Source: Halobaculum magnesiiphilum (GTDB lineage: Archaea > Halobacteriota > Halobacteria > Halobacteriales > Haloferacaceae). Taken from it: a DNA stretch of 64,000 nucleotides. How positions within the stretch are numbered: the first letter of the stretch is position 1; each line of letters opens with the position of its first letter. Below the pieces are notes generated by a model, which did no database searches, was not told the DNA's origin, and saw only the letters and a program-made list of their open reading frames with translations. The translations under genes were made by a program, and so were the position numbers. The stretch covers positions 186,001 to 250,000 of the forward strand of contig NZ_CP081959.1 of the NCBI RefSeq assembly GCF_019823105.1, in the 5' to 3' direction. Of the stretch, positions 41,041 to 49,778 are shown in pieces.

Positions 41041-41464
41041 GTCATGGATGTCCGACGGACGATTCTGGCTTGCAGGCGGGGCAGGCGTCGCGGCAGTTGC
41101 GACCCTGGGAAGCCTCTGGTTCAGTCTCGGCCTCGGTCTCGTTCCGTGTACCCTCTGCTGGTATCAACGTATCCTCATGTATCCGCTTGTCGTCGTTCTT
41201 GGCGTTGCCGCTCTCGAGAGCCACAACACAATCTGGCGAACGGTCGTGCCACTATCCGTGGTGGGAGCTTCAATCGCGGGATATCACTCCGTACTCCAAG
41301 CAACGACGGCCTCATGCACCTTTGCTGGTCCCTGTGCAGTCGTCCAGTGGCAGGCTCCGGTGCTCGGACTCACGATTCCGAATCTCTCACTGATCGCGTT
41401 CGTGCTCGTTACAATTACAGTCCTCGCTGGATCGAACCTCGTTGAACCTGAACGTCAGCTATGA
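41021..41464 (+). CDS. dsbB: Disulphide bond formation protein DsbB
   Basis: The 147-residue four-TM protein contains the DsbB motif VPCTLCWYQRILMYP with the CxxC that reduces quinone, and the second periplasmic Cys pair in ASCTFAGPCAVVQWQAPVLG. Start ATG 41021 lies within the DsbA-fusion gene; ATG 41048 (MSDGRF) is an alternative. It re-oxidises the DsbA domain encoded just upstream and feeds electrons to the quinone pool, possibly toward the cytochrome bd encoded nearby. Confidence 0.9.
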   Translation: MQLDQTESWMSDGRFWLAGGAGVAAVATLGSLWFSLGLGLVPCTLCWYQRILMYPLVVVLGVAALESHNTIWRTVVPLSVVGASIAGYHSVLQATTASCTFAGPCAVVQWQAPVLGLTIPNLSLIAFVLVTITVLAGSNLVEPERQL

Positions 41465-41562
41465 ATAAAATCACTACCGCGGGATGTCTTGGAATGAACA
41501 GCGCCGGAATCGACCTATCGAAGCCAGCTTGTAGGGTGGAGCCCTACGCTCACATCTGATTA

Positions 41563-42288
41563 ATGTCGTCGATATCTCGCTTCCGTTCTGTCGCCTCGGC
41601 GATTGGTCTCACATATGGGTCATACGTCGCGGGGGCTATCGTAATCCTTGCCGTCGGGACGGTCGTCGGGTTGTTCGGAGTCGACCTCACGTCACGTCCA
41701 GCCCTCAGACTGGTTGTGAGCACGTTCTTCCTCCAAGGAGTGACGTTTGGGGGCATCGCCGTCCTCTATCTCAAAGGCCGTGATCTCGGATTGCGATTCG
41801 TCCCAGTTCGTCTCCCTGACAAGCGTGATGGGGCGGTGATTGTCGGGGGGAGTATAGCGATCCTGGGGTTGCTCTTTGTGGCGTCCTCAGTAATCACGGC
41901 CCTCGGTCTGAACTCGGCTCAGAATCAGATCGTCGAAGTCGGGCGACAAAATCCGAGTGTATTCCTTCTTCTCATCCCGCTCCAATTCCTATTGGTCGGT
42001 CCGGGAGAAGAACTGTTGTTCCGGGGCCTCGTACAGGGTACCCTACGTGAAAGTCTCCATCCGGCTCGTGCAATTATCCTCGCAAGCGCTCTGTTCGCAT
42101 CGATCCATCTCTTCTCGTTGTCAGGGGAAGGCAAACTGGTGTACATCGGTATCGCATTCGTCCTAGCCTTAGTACTGGGAGCAGCGTACGAGTATACGGA
42201 CAACCTCACAGTGCCGGCTGTGATTCACGGGACGTATAACGCGGTGCAGTTCGCAGGGGCCTATCTGACGGCGACGGGCGGACTCTAA
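41563..42288 (+). CDS. CPBP-family intramembrane glutamic endopeptidase
   Basis: The 241-residue protein has six to eight TM helices and the CPBP/Abi motifs GPGEELLFRGLVQGTLRES (Glu-Glu and Arg) and SALFASIHLFSL with the second-motif His. A third conserved His lies in VPAVIHGTYNAVQF. Family members are Rce1-like proteases that cut after prenylated or membrane-embedded sites or protect bacteriocin producers. It is transcribed alone; substrate unknown. Confidence 0.85.
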   Translation: MSSISRFRSVASAIGLTYGSYVAGAIVILAVGTVVGLFGVDLTSRPALRLVVSTFFLQGVTFGGIAVLYLKGRDLGLRFVPVRLPDKRDGAVIVGGSIAILGLLFVASSVITALGLNSAQNQIVEVGRQNPSVFLLLIPLQFLLVGPGEELLFRGLVQGTLRESLHPARAIILASALFASIHLFSLSGEGKLVYIGIAFVLALVLGAAYEYTDNLTVPAVIHGTYNAVQFAGAYLTATGGL

Positions 42289-42397
42289 AACAGCCGTCGC
42301 TAGGACTGCGTACCGGTCATCGAAATAATCTGAATCAACACAGCTGGCGGCTAGCATGGATCGCAACCCCGCGGATTTCGGCTACTGGGTCGGCCTG

Positions 42398-42583
42398 TTA
42401 TGGACTGGCGCGGAACTCGCCATGTTTCATTCCCAGGAAGAACGCGATGACCGAGAAGATAATCATTGAGGGCAGAACCATCATGAAGACTGTCGAGGAA
42501 GTCATCACGGTCGTGAGCGCAATCGCCGCGACGGCGACAATAACGACGAGGGGAGCCACCGAGCGCACGAAGTCGAATTCCAT
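42398..42583 (-). CDS. Small two-TM protein (DUF7333-like)
   Basis: ATG 42583 gives a 61-residue protein with two TM helices (VRSVAPLVVIVAVAAIALTT, STVFMMVLPSMIIFSVIAFF) and a terminal GMKHGEFRASP. This matches a common haloarchaeal mini-membrane family (DUF7333, from memory). The longer frame from 42670 is less likely. Function unknown. The gap 42584-42866 holds no other supported gene. Confidence 0.65.
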   Translation of the reverse strand: MEFDFVRSVAPLVVIVAVAAIALTTVMTSSTVFMMVLPSMIIFSVIAFFLGMKHGEFRASP

Positions 42584-42866
42584 ATGTACTGTTGTGACCG
42601 GATAGACAAAACCGTTAACAAAGTAGATTTGCTGGAAACCGGAACTAACACGGTGTAAGCGGAAGCCCACCCCTTCACAGTAATTGCTGGGGTCGATTAT
42701 CTAATATGTTCGACACCCACTCACGCCGATTCTGAAAGCCGTGCACCCGGTGCACGGGGTCCTTCGATTCCAGCGCCCAGTTTGCCAGCACTAATCGCAG
42801 CCAAATCAGCAACTACTGTTCAGCCATGGGAGGACATCAAGACTGAGTAGGAGGTGAAAGAGAGAA

Positions 42867-43619
42867 CTACTCATATTGGGAGATGATCTCCAAGAGATCG
42901 ACAAACATCGCCAACACCGGATAATCAACCTCCAGACCCTCATAGAGATACGAACAGAGGTCAGTGTAGGCATCCACGTCTGCCGACCGATCGATTCGAT
43001 GAGCGTGGATTACCTCCTGCCGTTGCTGGATCCAACTCTTACATTCATCAGTCAACGTGTGAAGCGTGTCGTATCGATCGGTCAGTTCAGTATCTGAGAT
43101 TCCCTGTGATTCCGTAGAATCAAGTTCTGCTATCGCCTCTCGAATCTCTTGAACTGTAGATTGCGCGTCTTTGAGCGTAGTGAATTCAGCCTTGAGCGTC
43201 TCCAGAAAGACCCGGCGGTTGTCAATACACTGCTGTGCGGCCTCGAGGAGTCGTTGTTTGATGAGCGGTGAGAACGTAGTCGCTTCTGAAATGAGAACCA
43301 GCACATCGACCCCGAACTCGGCACTGAGGCTCGCCTCGAACGAATCACCGTACACGTCGCCGTAGTGGTCGACCGCCATCACAGTATCATAATACCACGG
43401 CTCGATAGTATCACGGATCGACTTCTCTTCGGATGTCAGGCTCTGATCCACTCCAACAACGGACCGTTCGAACCGAGGAGTCTGTGTGTCGGCAGTCTGA
43501 ATACGCTGGCGAAACCGTTGGAAAGCTTGACACTCGCGCTCGACCTCGCGTCGTTCCTGCCGAACACTATCGAGGGCAGCATCCGTGTATGTCGGCCACG
43601 AGCCTTGTGCGAGCGTCAT
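42867..43619 (-). CDS. DUF7260-like helical protein
   Basis: ATG 43619 is preferred because recognisable sequence begins soon after (AALDSVRQERREVERECQAF); the open frame extends to 43937 but that part is Arg/Pro-rich and antisense to the halocyanin. The 250-residue product is mostly helical with coiled-coil potential (~15-60, 130-190) and ends in DLCSYLYEGLEVDYPVLAMF. Such proteins are numerous in haloarchaea, with unknown function (DUF7260, from memory). Located downstream of the halocyanin gene on the same strand. Confidence 0.7.
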   Translation of the reverse strand: MTLAQGSWPTYTDAALDSVRQERREVERECQAFQRFRQRIQTADTQTPRFERSVVGVDQSLTSEEKSIRDTIEPWYYDTVMAVDHYGDVYGDSFEASLSAEFGVDVLVLISEATTFSPLIKQRLLEAAQQCIDNRRVFLETLKAEFTTLKDAQSTVQEIREAIAELDSTESQGISDTELTDRYDTLHTLTDECKSWIQQRQEVIHAHRIDRSADVDAYTDLCSYLYEGLEVDYPVLAMFVDLLEIISQYE

Positions 43620-43722
43620 CGGCAGCGTGTGTCTCCATACTGTAGGTCCGAAGCACAGTCGATGTCGGCCATATAGTGTACAAGTGATTCCGGAGCGCAC
43701 AGCTCGCAGTGTACGCGGCCGC

Positions 43723-44307
43723 CTACCCGGAGAACGAGCTGTACGAGACGCTGCCTTGATCGACGATGGTCTGGCTTTCGGGAACGTCTCCGTCCGGCGG
43801 CATACTCCCCTCCGCGGGACCGCCGGGTTCGCCAACGACAATCCGACCAACCATCCCCAGGGACTTGTGCGGGATACAGAAATAATCGTACGTGCCCGTG
43901 GTCTCGAACGTATGCTCGTACGTTGCGCCTTGTTCACTCAGAACCTCGCTGTTGAACGCTTCCGCTCCGTCGGGAATCCGCGTCACCTCTGCTGAACTCG
44001 TTCCTTGTTTGTAGGCAGTTGCTGAGTGACTCCCACTCTGGATTTCGAACGTGACTGTCTCCCCGGATTCGACGAACAGACCGATGGGATCGAAATAGTA
44101 CTCGCTCCCTTCGGTGACCATCATAACCGTGTTCGATCCCCCCGCGCCACCGGCCGTTTCTCCTCCCGAACCGCCGGTCGTCTCCTCAGTCTCGGTCGTA
44201 GTCGGCTCACCGCTACCATCACCGTTTCCAGAACTACAACCTGCGAGACTGGTTACGCCACCTGTTGCGAGAATTCCGGCTGTCTTGAGGACCTGTCGAC
44301 GCTCCAT
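43723..44307 (-). CDS. Halocyanin-like cupredoxin lipoprotein
   Basis: The start is ATG 44307 (MERRQVLKTAGILATGGVTS); the GTG two codons upstream is less likely. The 194-residue protein has a Tat lipoprotein signal ending in LAGC, a Gly/Thr/Glu-rich linker and a type-1 copper domain: SGSHSATAYKQG (His), YFCIPHKSLGM (Cys, His, Met). A C-terminal Gly/Pro-rich tail follows. It diverges from cydA across a 178-bp promoter region. A role in electron transfer next to the quinol oxidase genes is inferred. Confidence 0.85.
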   Translation of the reverse strand: MERRQVLKTAGILATGGVTSLAGCSSGNGDGSGEPTTTETEETTGGSGGETAGGAGGSNTVMMVTEGSEYYFDPIGLFVESGETVTFEIQSGSHSATAYKQGTSSAEVTRIPDGAEAFNSEVLSEQGATYEHTFETTGTYDYFCIPHKSLGMVGRIVVGEPGGPAEGSMPPDGDVPESQTIVDQGSVSYSSFSG

Positions 44308-44485
44308 ACTCACTAATCAAATCCCCCAGTATAAGGGTCGAAGGCGGATTCCCAATACATAGGACACCGCCTTCATTTGACGTACCGAAGTCGCAAAGTC
44401 GGAGTGATGGCATTCTATCCGACAGGGGTCCATTTTTTACCCGATCTGCGAATCATCGTTCAGACCAATAACGACATCTGTCGAG

Positions 44486-45919
44486 GTGAGACCGGTGGTT
44501 GATCCCGTTCTTGCGAGCCGACTCCAGTTTGCGCTCACCACGATCGTTCACATCATCTTCCCAGTGATGAGTATGGGCCTTGCACCGTTTCTCATCTATT
44601 TCACATGGAAAGAGATTCGGACCAAACAGCCGGTGTACGAACAGCTTCGTCGGTTCTGGACACGAATATTTGCGGTCAGCTTCGTCGTTGGAACGGTAAC
44701 CGGACTCGTCCTCGAGTTCGAATTCGGAACGAACTTCGCCGCGTTCTCAACGACCGCGGGGGAGCTGTTTGGCGGCCCGCTCGCCCTGGAGGGAATGATG
44801 GCATTCATGCTTGAAGCCACGTTCCTCGGTATCTTCGTCTTTGGACGGGACCGGGTGTCTGACCGGCTGTACTTCCTGTCGAGTATCGCTGTCGGGCTCG
44901 GCACCTGGCTCTCAGCCGTCTGGATCCTCATCGCGAACTCGTGGATGCAGACGCCGCGTGGGTTCGAAATTGTCGTAGAGAACGGCAATCGAATTGTGAA
45001 GCTTACCGATCCGCTCGCGGCCTATCTCAACCCACGATTCCCTTATATGTTCATCCATATGCAGAACGCTGCTGTCGAGTCGGTCGCGCTCTTCATGGCC
45101 GGCGTTGCCGCCTACTACGTGTTCCGTCACCACGTCTGGGGGTATCCGATTAAACACATCGATTTCTGGGAGAAGACGCTCAAAATCGCACTCGCTGTCC
45201 TGCTCATCACGGCCCCACTGCAAGTGATTCAGGGTGATGAGTATGCCCGCCACGTCTCCGAAACCCAACCACAGAAATTCGCCGCGATGGAAGCCGTTTG
45301 GGAAACTGACTCCTACGTCCCCGAGTATATCGTCGCGTTCCCCACGGACGTTAATGACCTGCTGAACCCCCGTACAAAAGATCTCTTTGGCATCGGCATC
45401 CCGGGTGGCGCATCCTGGCTCGCGAGTGGAGGAAACCCACAGGCAACGATACGCGGCCTCGAATCCTTCTCAACGAAAGCTCCACCAGTGGCGATCGTCT
45501 TCTGGGCGTTCCGGATTATGGTGGCGCTCGGCTTCTGGTTCATTCTGCTGGCCGTCTGGGGCGTCTATCGATGGTGGCGTGGCGAACTCTTCGAGGATGA
45601 CCTGCTGCATAAGGCGTTGATGGCGTCGTCTCTCTTGGGATTCGTCGCCGTAGAGGTCGGATGGATCGTCACCGAAGTCGGGCGACAACCGTGGGTCATT
45701 CAGGGGGTAATGAGGACGAGTGCCGGCGTCTCTCCGAGCCTCACAGGCGCCGAAGCAACGTTCACGCTCCTCGGATTCGTTGCTGGGTACATCCTGTTAT
45801 TGAGCCTCTACACATACGTCGTCGGTCGTATCATCCGAGCGGGACCACCACCCCGGGACGAACTCACGCAGAGTGATGCTGCCCACATCCAAGAGTCAGA
45901 GGTGACGTCCGGTGACTAA
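44486..45919 (+). CDS. cydA: Cytochrome bd-type quinol oxidase subunit I
   Basis: The 477-residue protein has about nine TM helices and the CydA hallmarks. These are LASRLQFALTTIVHIIFPVM with the haem His, LEGMMAFMLEATFLGIFVFG with acidic haem-d residues, the His in YMFIHMQNAAVESVALF, and GRQPWVIQGVMRTSAGVSPS in the C-terminal half. The Q-loop is short, as in the cyanide-insensitive (CIO) subtype. The start is GTG 44486. It oxidises quinol with O2, generating a proton gradient and protecting against oxygen and toxic metals. CydB overlaps its end by 8 bp. Confidence 0.95.
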   Translation: MRPVVDPVLASRLQFALTTIVHIIFPVMSMGLAPFLIYFTWKEIRTKQPVYEQLRRFWTRIFAVSFVVGTVTGLVLEFEFGTNFAAFSTTAGELFGGPLALEGMMAFMLEATFLGIFVFGRDRVSDRLYFLSSIAVGLGTWLSAVWILIANSWMQTPRGFEIVVENGNRIVKLTDPLAAYLNPRFPYMFIHMQNAAVESVALFMAGVAAYYVFRHHVWGYPIKHIDFWEKTLKIALAVLLITAPLQVIQGDEYARHVSETQPQKFAAMEAVWETDSYVPEYIVAFPTDVNDLLNPRTKDLFGIGIPGGASWLASGGNPQATIRGLESFSTKAPPVAIVFWAFRIMVALGFWFILLAVWGVYRWWRGELFEDDLLHKALMASSLLGFVAVEVGWIVTEVGRQPWVIQGVMRTSAGVSPSLTGAEATFTLLGFVAGYILLLSLYTYVVGRIIRAGPPPRDELTQSDAAHIQESEVTSGD

Positions 45920-46916
45920 TGTCGAATCGCTGGCTACGAAGCCCTTATTCGGATTGCCGCTCGCCGAACTCTGGTTCGCGCTGCTGTTTTTCATCTTTGG
46001 GATGTTCCTCTTTCTCGACGGCTTCGACTTCGGCGTAGGCGTCCTGTTTGCGACCCGTAACGACGATCACGAGAAAGAACAGCTGTTGGCGGCTGTCGGG
46101 CCGTTCTGGGACGGGAACGAGGTCTGGCTCGTCGTCTTCGGTGGGGCACTATTCGCGGCGTTTCCGTCCGTCTACGCGAATCTCTTCAGCCGGTACTATC
46201 TGTTGATGTTCGCGATTCTAGCCGCACTCGGTCTCCGAGGGCTTGCTCCAGAGATGTACGAGGAGCGTGAAGACGACCGCTGGCGGACACTCTGGGGCTA
46301 TTCGTTCGTCATCGGGAGTACCGTGACACCGTTTCTGCTGGGGCTGTTCGTGATGAACTGGCTGGTCGGAGCGACCGGCCTCATCACCCCAGTGGGGGTC
46401 CTCGGTGGTGTCACAGTCCTTGTCCTCACGATTGTCGATGGTGCGGCGTTCCTCGGCCTGAAAACCCGTGGCGCTCTGCGAGATGAGATGCGAGACTACG
46501 GTATCCGAGCTGCCGTGGGCTATCTTGGTATCGCGATCATTACTCTCGGAGTGATATATGTCACTGAGCCAGGGCTGCGCTCCTCGTTCCGTTCGATCAC
46601 CGTCGTCGCACTTGTGATGCTCACTGCTACCCTGACGGGAATCTATACCGTCGCGCTCCGTAGACGTCGGTACTACGCCGCGTTCGCGGCGACAGCCACA
46701 CTCGTCTTCGGACTCGTGGGGCTTGTCGCAACCCTTCTGTTTCCCTTCGTGGATCGGACCGCAGGACTCACCGTCCGAGAGGCGATTATCTCTACGCTTC
46801 CACTCAATATTATGTCGATCATGGCGAGCGTGCTGCTCCCGATCGTCCTCGGCTACTTTGTCATGCTCTATTCAGCGTTCAGTGGTCCCGTCGATACCGA
46901 GGAAACCTACGGATGA
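45912..46916 (+). CDS. cydB: Cytochrome bd-type quinol oxidase subunit II
   Basis: The 334-residue protein has eight to nine TM helices and CydB features: LWFALLFFIFGMFLFLDGFD with FGVGVL, VGPFWDGNEVWLVVFGGALF, and TRGALRDEMRDYG in the loop. The GTG start lies inside the cydA end, so the subunits are translated together. It completes the bd oxidase. No cydX-like small subunit is clearly identifiable, though the 76-residue membrane protein 93 bp downstream is a candidate accessory protein. Confidence 0.95.
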   Translation: MTNVESLATKPLFGLPLAELWFALLFFIFGMFLFLDGFDFGVGVLFATRNDDHEKEQLLAAVGPFWDGNEVWLVVFGGALFAAFPSVYANLFSRYYLLMFAILAALGLRGLAPEMYEEREDDRWRTLWGYSFVIGSTVTPFLLGLFVMNWLVGATGLITPVGVLGGVTVLVLTIVDGAAFLGLKTRGALRDEMRDYGIRAAVGYLGIAIITLGVIYVTEPGLRSSFRSITVVALVMLTATLTGIYTVALRRRRYYAAFAATATLVFGLVGLVATLLFPFVDRTAGLTVREAIISTLPLNIMSIMASVLLPIVLGYFVMLYSAFSGPVDTEETYG

Positions 46917-47009
46917 GACGTATAATCAGCCAACGGCGTATCGTTGAGTTGCGTGGACAGAGTGAAACAGAAAATCAACATCGCGTCCTAAATATGGTAC
47001 TCTGAACCG

Positions 47010-47240
47010 ATGACATCGACACAGCCCAATTCGGAACCCCGATTGCTGTCTCGGATCGTAGTGACGTGGATCGAACTCACGGTCATCGGGTTTGGAGGAG
47101 GTGCAATCGGTACATCGATCGGTGGCCCACCAGGATTGATTATTTATTTCGTCACGACCCTCCTCTCAGTTGGTATCCTCTTCTACAACGTAAACGAACT
47201 CATCAAACATTGGGTGGTTTCCTCTGCAGACACCAGATAG
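47010..47240 (+). CDS. Small two-TM protein downstream of cydAB
   Basis: The 76-residue protein has two hydrophobic helices (IELTVIGFGGGAIGTSIGGP; IIYFVTTLLSVGILFYNVNE) with a short charged N-terminus. It follows cydB by 93 bp in the same direction, so it may belong to the oxidase operon. No family is recognised; a small oxidase accessory subunit is possible but unproved. Confidence 0.55.
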   Translation: MTSTQPNSEPRLLSRIVVTWIELTVIGFGGGAIGTSIGGPPGLIIYFVTTLLSVGILFYNVNELIKHWVVSSADTR

Positions 47241-47310
47241 TCGTCTGCGTCGTCGGATTCGATGTCGTGAAGTGAGTGGGTTTAACTGGATTGGCCAGTG
47301 AGCTCAAAAT

Positions 47311-47385
47311 GCTCCATTGGTGTAGCTCGGCCAATCATCTCGGCATCTCACGCCGAGGACCGAGGTTCAAATCCTCGACGGAGTA
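47311..47385 (+). tRNA. tRNA-Glu (anticodon CTC), acceptor stem weakened
   Basis: A 75-nt cloverleaf. D-arm GTGTAGCTCGGCCAATCAT, anticodon stem TCGGC/GCCGA with loop ATCTCAC (anticodon CTC, reading GAG), T-arm CGAGG-TTCAAAT-CCTCG, discriminator A. The acceptor GCTCCAT pairs with ACGGAGT only with a G-U first pair and an A-C mismatch at 6-67. The usual haloarchaeal form has GCTCCGT/ACGGAGC. It could be a decayed extra copy or an integration-site relic. No intron is apparent. Confidence 0.75.
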
Positions 47386-47476
47386 TTCTCGACCGGTCAC
47401 CGACGAGGAGAAGAAAAGTCTCCCAAGAACGAAGTGAAATGGTTGGTTGACCGATGTACAGATTTGGGTCAAGAAT

Positions 47477-47884
47477 ATGCTAACTTCTTTGCGAACTAAC
47501 CTTACTCGATGCACCGTTGTCGAACTCGTCGTTATCATGTTTCCGGTCGGAGCCGGTCTGGTGTTGGGAGTCAGCTTGTTTTCACTCCCGATAGTGCTCC
47601 TTGGGTGGTTTGGGAGTGGATTGGCCGGACTCATAATTGCACTCAGCGCGAGTCGAACATCGAAGAGTGATTACAGTCTCGTACAGTGGCCACGGCCACA
47701 GACACCGGGAGACATTCTGATTAATGGAATCGCGTACAATAGCGTGGTACTGCTTGGTACGGTTCTCGCACAGGTGGTGTGGCTCGCCTCGAATAGCCCA
47801 CTCTTTGGCGTCGGGATCGGCGTGATATTACCGCTCTGGTTTCTCAAGCATATTCATCTCCTGGTGTTTCTGGGCGAGTCGTAA
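47477..47884 (+). CDS. Small membrane protein, 4 TM
   Basis: ATG 47477 (MLTSLRTNLTRCTVVELVVI) is preferred to the earlier frame. The 135-residue product has four TM helices (VVELVVIMFPVGAGLVLGVS; FGSGLAGLIIALS; SVVLLGTVLAQVVWLAS; GVGIGVILPLWFL) and no known domain. It begins ~90 bp after the tRNA. Following it, 47885-48206 contains no gene I can support. Confidence 0.55.
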   Translation: MLTSLRTNLTRCTVVELVVIMFPVGAGLVLGVSLFSLPIVLLGWFGSGLAGLIIALSASRTSKSDYSLVQWPRPQTPGDILINGIAYNSVVLLGTVLAQVVWLASNSPLFGVGIGVILPLWFLKHIHLLVFLGES

Positions 47885-48206
47885 TTGGTTCAGAGTATCC
47901 TGGTTGCACCAAGATACGCGCCGCCGAACTGAACAGCGTTGTACACTCCGTAATAAGTGACGGAACGGCCAAATTGTCCGTCAACTCGTAGGTTCCGTCG
48001 AGTACAAGGGGGCAAGTACAAACACGATTTCTTACGGAGATCCGTTTGCACTCTTCCGAGAGTGACCGCAGATAGACCAGGGGTCTGGAGGAGTCCTCAC
48101 GGAGAGAGGGTAGATTTTCGCGCTACGGGACGGGATACTGCTAAAATCCTCGATAGCGGAGTAAGGGCTTTCCGAGTCAAACCCGAATTATGGGTAGGTC
48201 AATAGC
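47885..48206. other. Intergenic stretch without a supported gene
   Basis: About 320 bp. A short inverted repeat GACGGA/TCCGTC surrounds AT-rich bases near 47960, a possible terminator or operator. Frames are short and not convincingly coding. The ZIP gene begins with GTG at 48207. Confidence 0.3.
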
Positions 48207-48941
48207 GTGGCCACCAGCTATCTGACAGCGCTCCTATTGAGTTCGATGCCGGCCCTTGGGAACATCTCCGGTGGGCTCGTCGCCGAACGGTTCGAGATCT
48301 CCGGCGATACACTCAGCTTAGCGCTCCACGTTGCGGCGGGCATTATCCTCGCTGTCGTCGGTATCGAGCTGCTTCCGACGACGTTGGAAGCCGACCCGCC
48401 GTGGCTCGTGCTCGTCGTTTTCCTCGCGGGAGGATTCTTCTCGATCGGTCTTGACAGTCTCACAGACCTCATCGCCGCTCGAACCGGCGGGGGACGTGCA
48501 AAGTCAGGTGCCTGGGGTATTTTCGCCGGCGTCGCCGTCGATCTCTTTAGCGACGGCGTGATGATCGGAGCCGGGTCGACGATTTCGCTAGGTCTTGGAC
48601 TCCTCCTCGCACTCGGTCAGGTTCCTGCCGACATTCCAGAGGGCTTCGCCACGATTGCCACCTTCAAATCGAAGGGCATCCCGCGGCGAACACGGCTACT
48701 GTTATCCCTCTCGTTCGCACTTCCAATCTTTCTCGGTGTCACCGTCGGGTACTGGCTCGTCCGTGGTCAACCTGCGATCGTCAAGTTCGGACTGCTCGCC
48801 TTTACGGCCGGAATCCTGCTCACGGTTGCCGTCGAGGAGATCATTCCCGAGGCACACAATGAAGGTGAGGCCCGTCTGGCTGCCGTCGCACTCGTGGGAG
48901 GATTCGCCCTGTTTACGCTCATCTCTATCTATTTGGAGTAG
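48207..48941 (+). CDS. ZIP-family metal permease
   Basis: The 244-residue protein has about eight TM segments with ZIP motifs: HVAAGIILAVVGIELLPTTL, ISLGLGLLLALGQVPADIPE with GFATIATFKSKG, and AVEEIIPEAHNEGEARLAAV. Unlike many ZIPs it has SDGVMIGAG in place of the usual HNxxEG, and lacks the long His loop. Start GTG 48207 directly follows an A/T-poor leader. It imports a divalent metal, unspecified. It is close in family to the ZIP at 21282 but lacks that protein's outside domain. Confidence 0.8.
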   Translation: MATSYLTALLLSSMPALGNISGGLVAERFEISGDTLSLALHVAAGIILAVVGIELLPTTLEADPPWLVLVVFLAGGFFSIGLDSLTDLIAARTGGGRAKSGAWGIFAGVAVDLFSDGVMIGAGSTISLGLGLLLALGQVPADIPEGFATIATFKSKGIPRRTRLLLSLSFALPIFLGVTVGYWLVRGQPAIVKFGLLAFTAGILLTVAVEEIIPEAHNEGEARLAAVALVGGFALFTLISIYLE

Positions 48942-48979
48942 TCTCGACCTTCAGTTCTTCAGATATTTACTGAATTCGT

Positions 48980-49692
48980 CACTGTCTAATTAAGCCAGTT
49001 TGAGAAGTGAGCAGGTCGTTGAGTTAGTTGGTCAAGATGCTCGCAGACCCGCTCAGCGAATGCTTTGCGGCGGATTTAGAAGAAACTCGGGAGTGTTCGC
49101 CGTCCGGCTTCACTCGACCGGTTGTTCACTTAGAGAGACAACAATGATTCTCTCTGAATTAGGTGTTGAACGCTCTAATAAAGCTGTTTGGCAGTGGGTA
49201 CATAGGCTGGCTGACAGCGTTCCCGACCCGCCTGAGGCGCAGCCGAAGCGGGTCGCCGTCGACAAAACCGCTGTCAAAATTAACGGTGAGTGGTCTTGAT
49301 TATACGCTGCAATAGACCTCGACACGAAACTCATTCTTGACGTGGCGTTGTTCGGACGCCATGGCACCGATCCAGCGGCTGCGTTCCTGTCTGGACTTCG
49401 TGAGAAACGCGATTTCTCAGACACGACGTTTCTCGTTGATCAGTTCGGATATCGGACTGCCCTTGTTCGAATAGGATTGAACAGTCAGGTGGACTATACC
49501 GACCGAAAACTCATCGAAAAATGGTTCCACACGCTGAAAATGCGCCTCGACTATTTCCATACTTCGTGGGTGGGCAGTCGGCGGAGCGTTCGACAATAGA
49601 TTGCTCTGTTTGCACATTATTATAACCATCTCAGACCGCACCAATCGCTTGCTGATCGAACATCGGTCGAGGAGGTCCTAAACTAGACAGTG
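48980..49692. mobile_element. Degenerate IS6-type insertion sequence
   Basis: Terminal inverted repeats CACTGTCTAATT (48980-48991) and AACTAGACAGTG (49681-49692) differ at one position and bracket a damaged transposase frame. The CACTGTCTA terminus and the ~710-bp size fit haloarchaeal IS6-family elements. I could not confirm a target-site duplication. Confidence 0.65.
49000..49686 (+). pseudogene. IS6-family transposase with two nonsense mutations
   Basis: One frame carries the full catalytic core: KAVWQWVHRLADSVPDPPEA, RVAVDKTAVKINGEW (first Asp), YAAIDLDTKLILDVALFG, FLVDQFGYRTALVRIGL, DRKLIEKWFHTLKMRL and HYYNHLRPHQSLADRTSVEE. It is broken by TGA near 49297, where a Trp is expected after GEWS, and TAG near 49597, where a Trp is expected after RSVRQ. 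No other damage is visible, so inactivation looks recent. The N-terminal zinc-finger region is also short. Confidence 0.75.
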
Positions 49693-49778
49693 CCACGTTC
49701 ACATTGAAGTAAGGCTGAAACACGGATTTCGACGTATGTACCACATTCACTATTGACGCATCGTGCGTAGTGGTGTCT

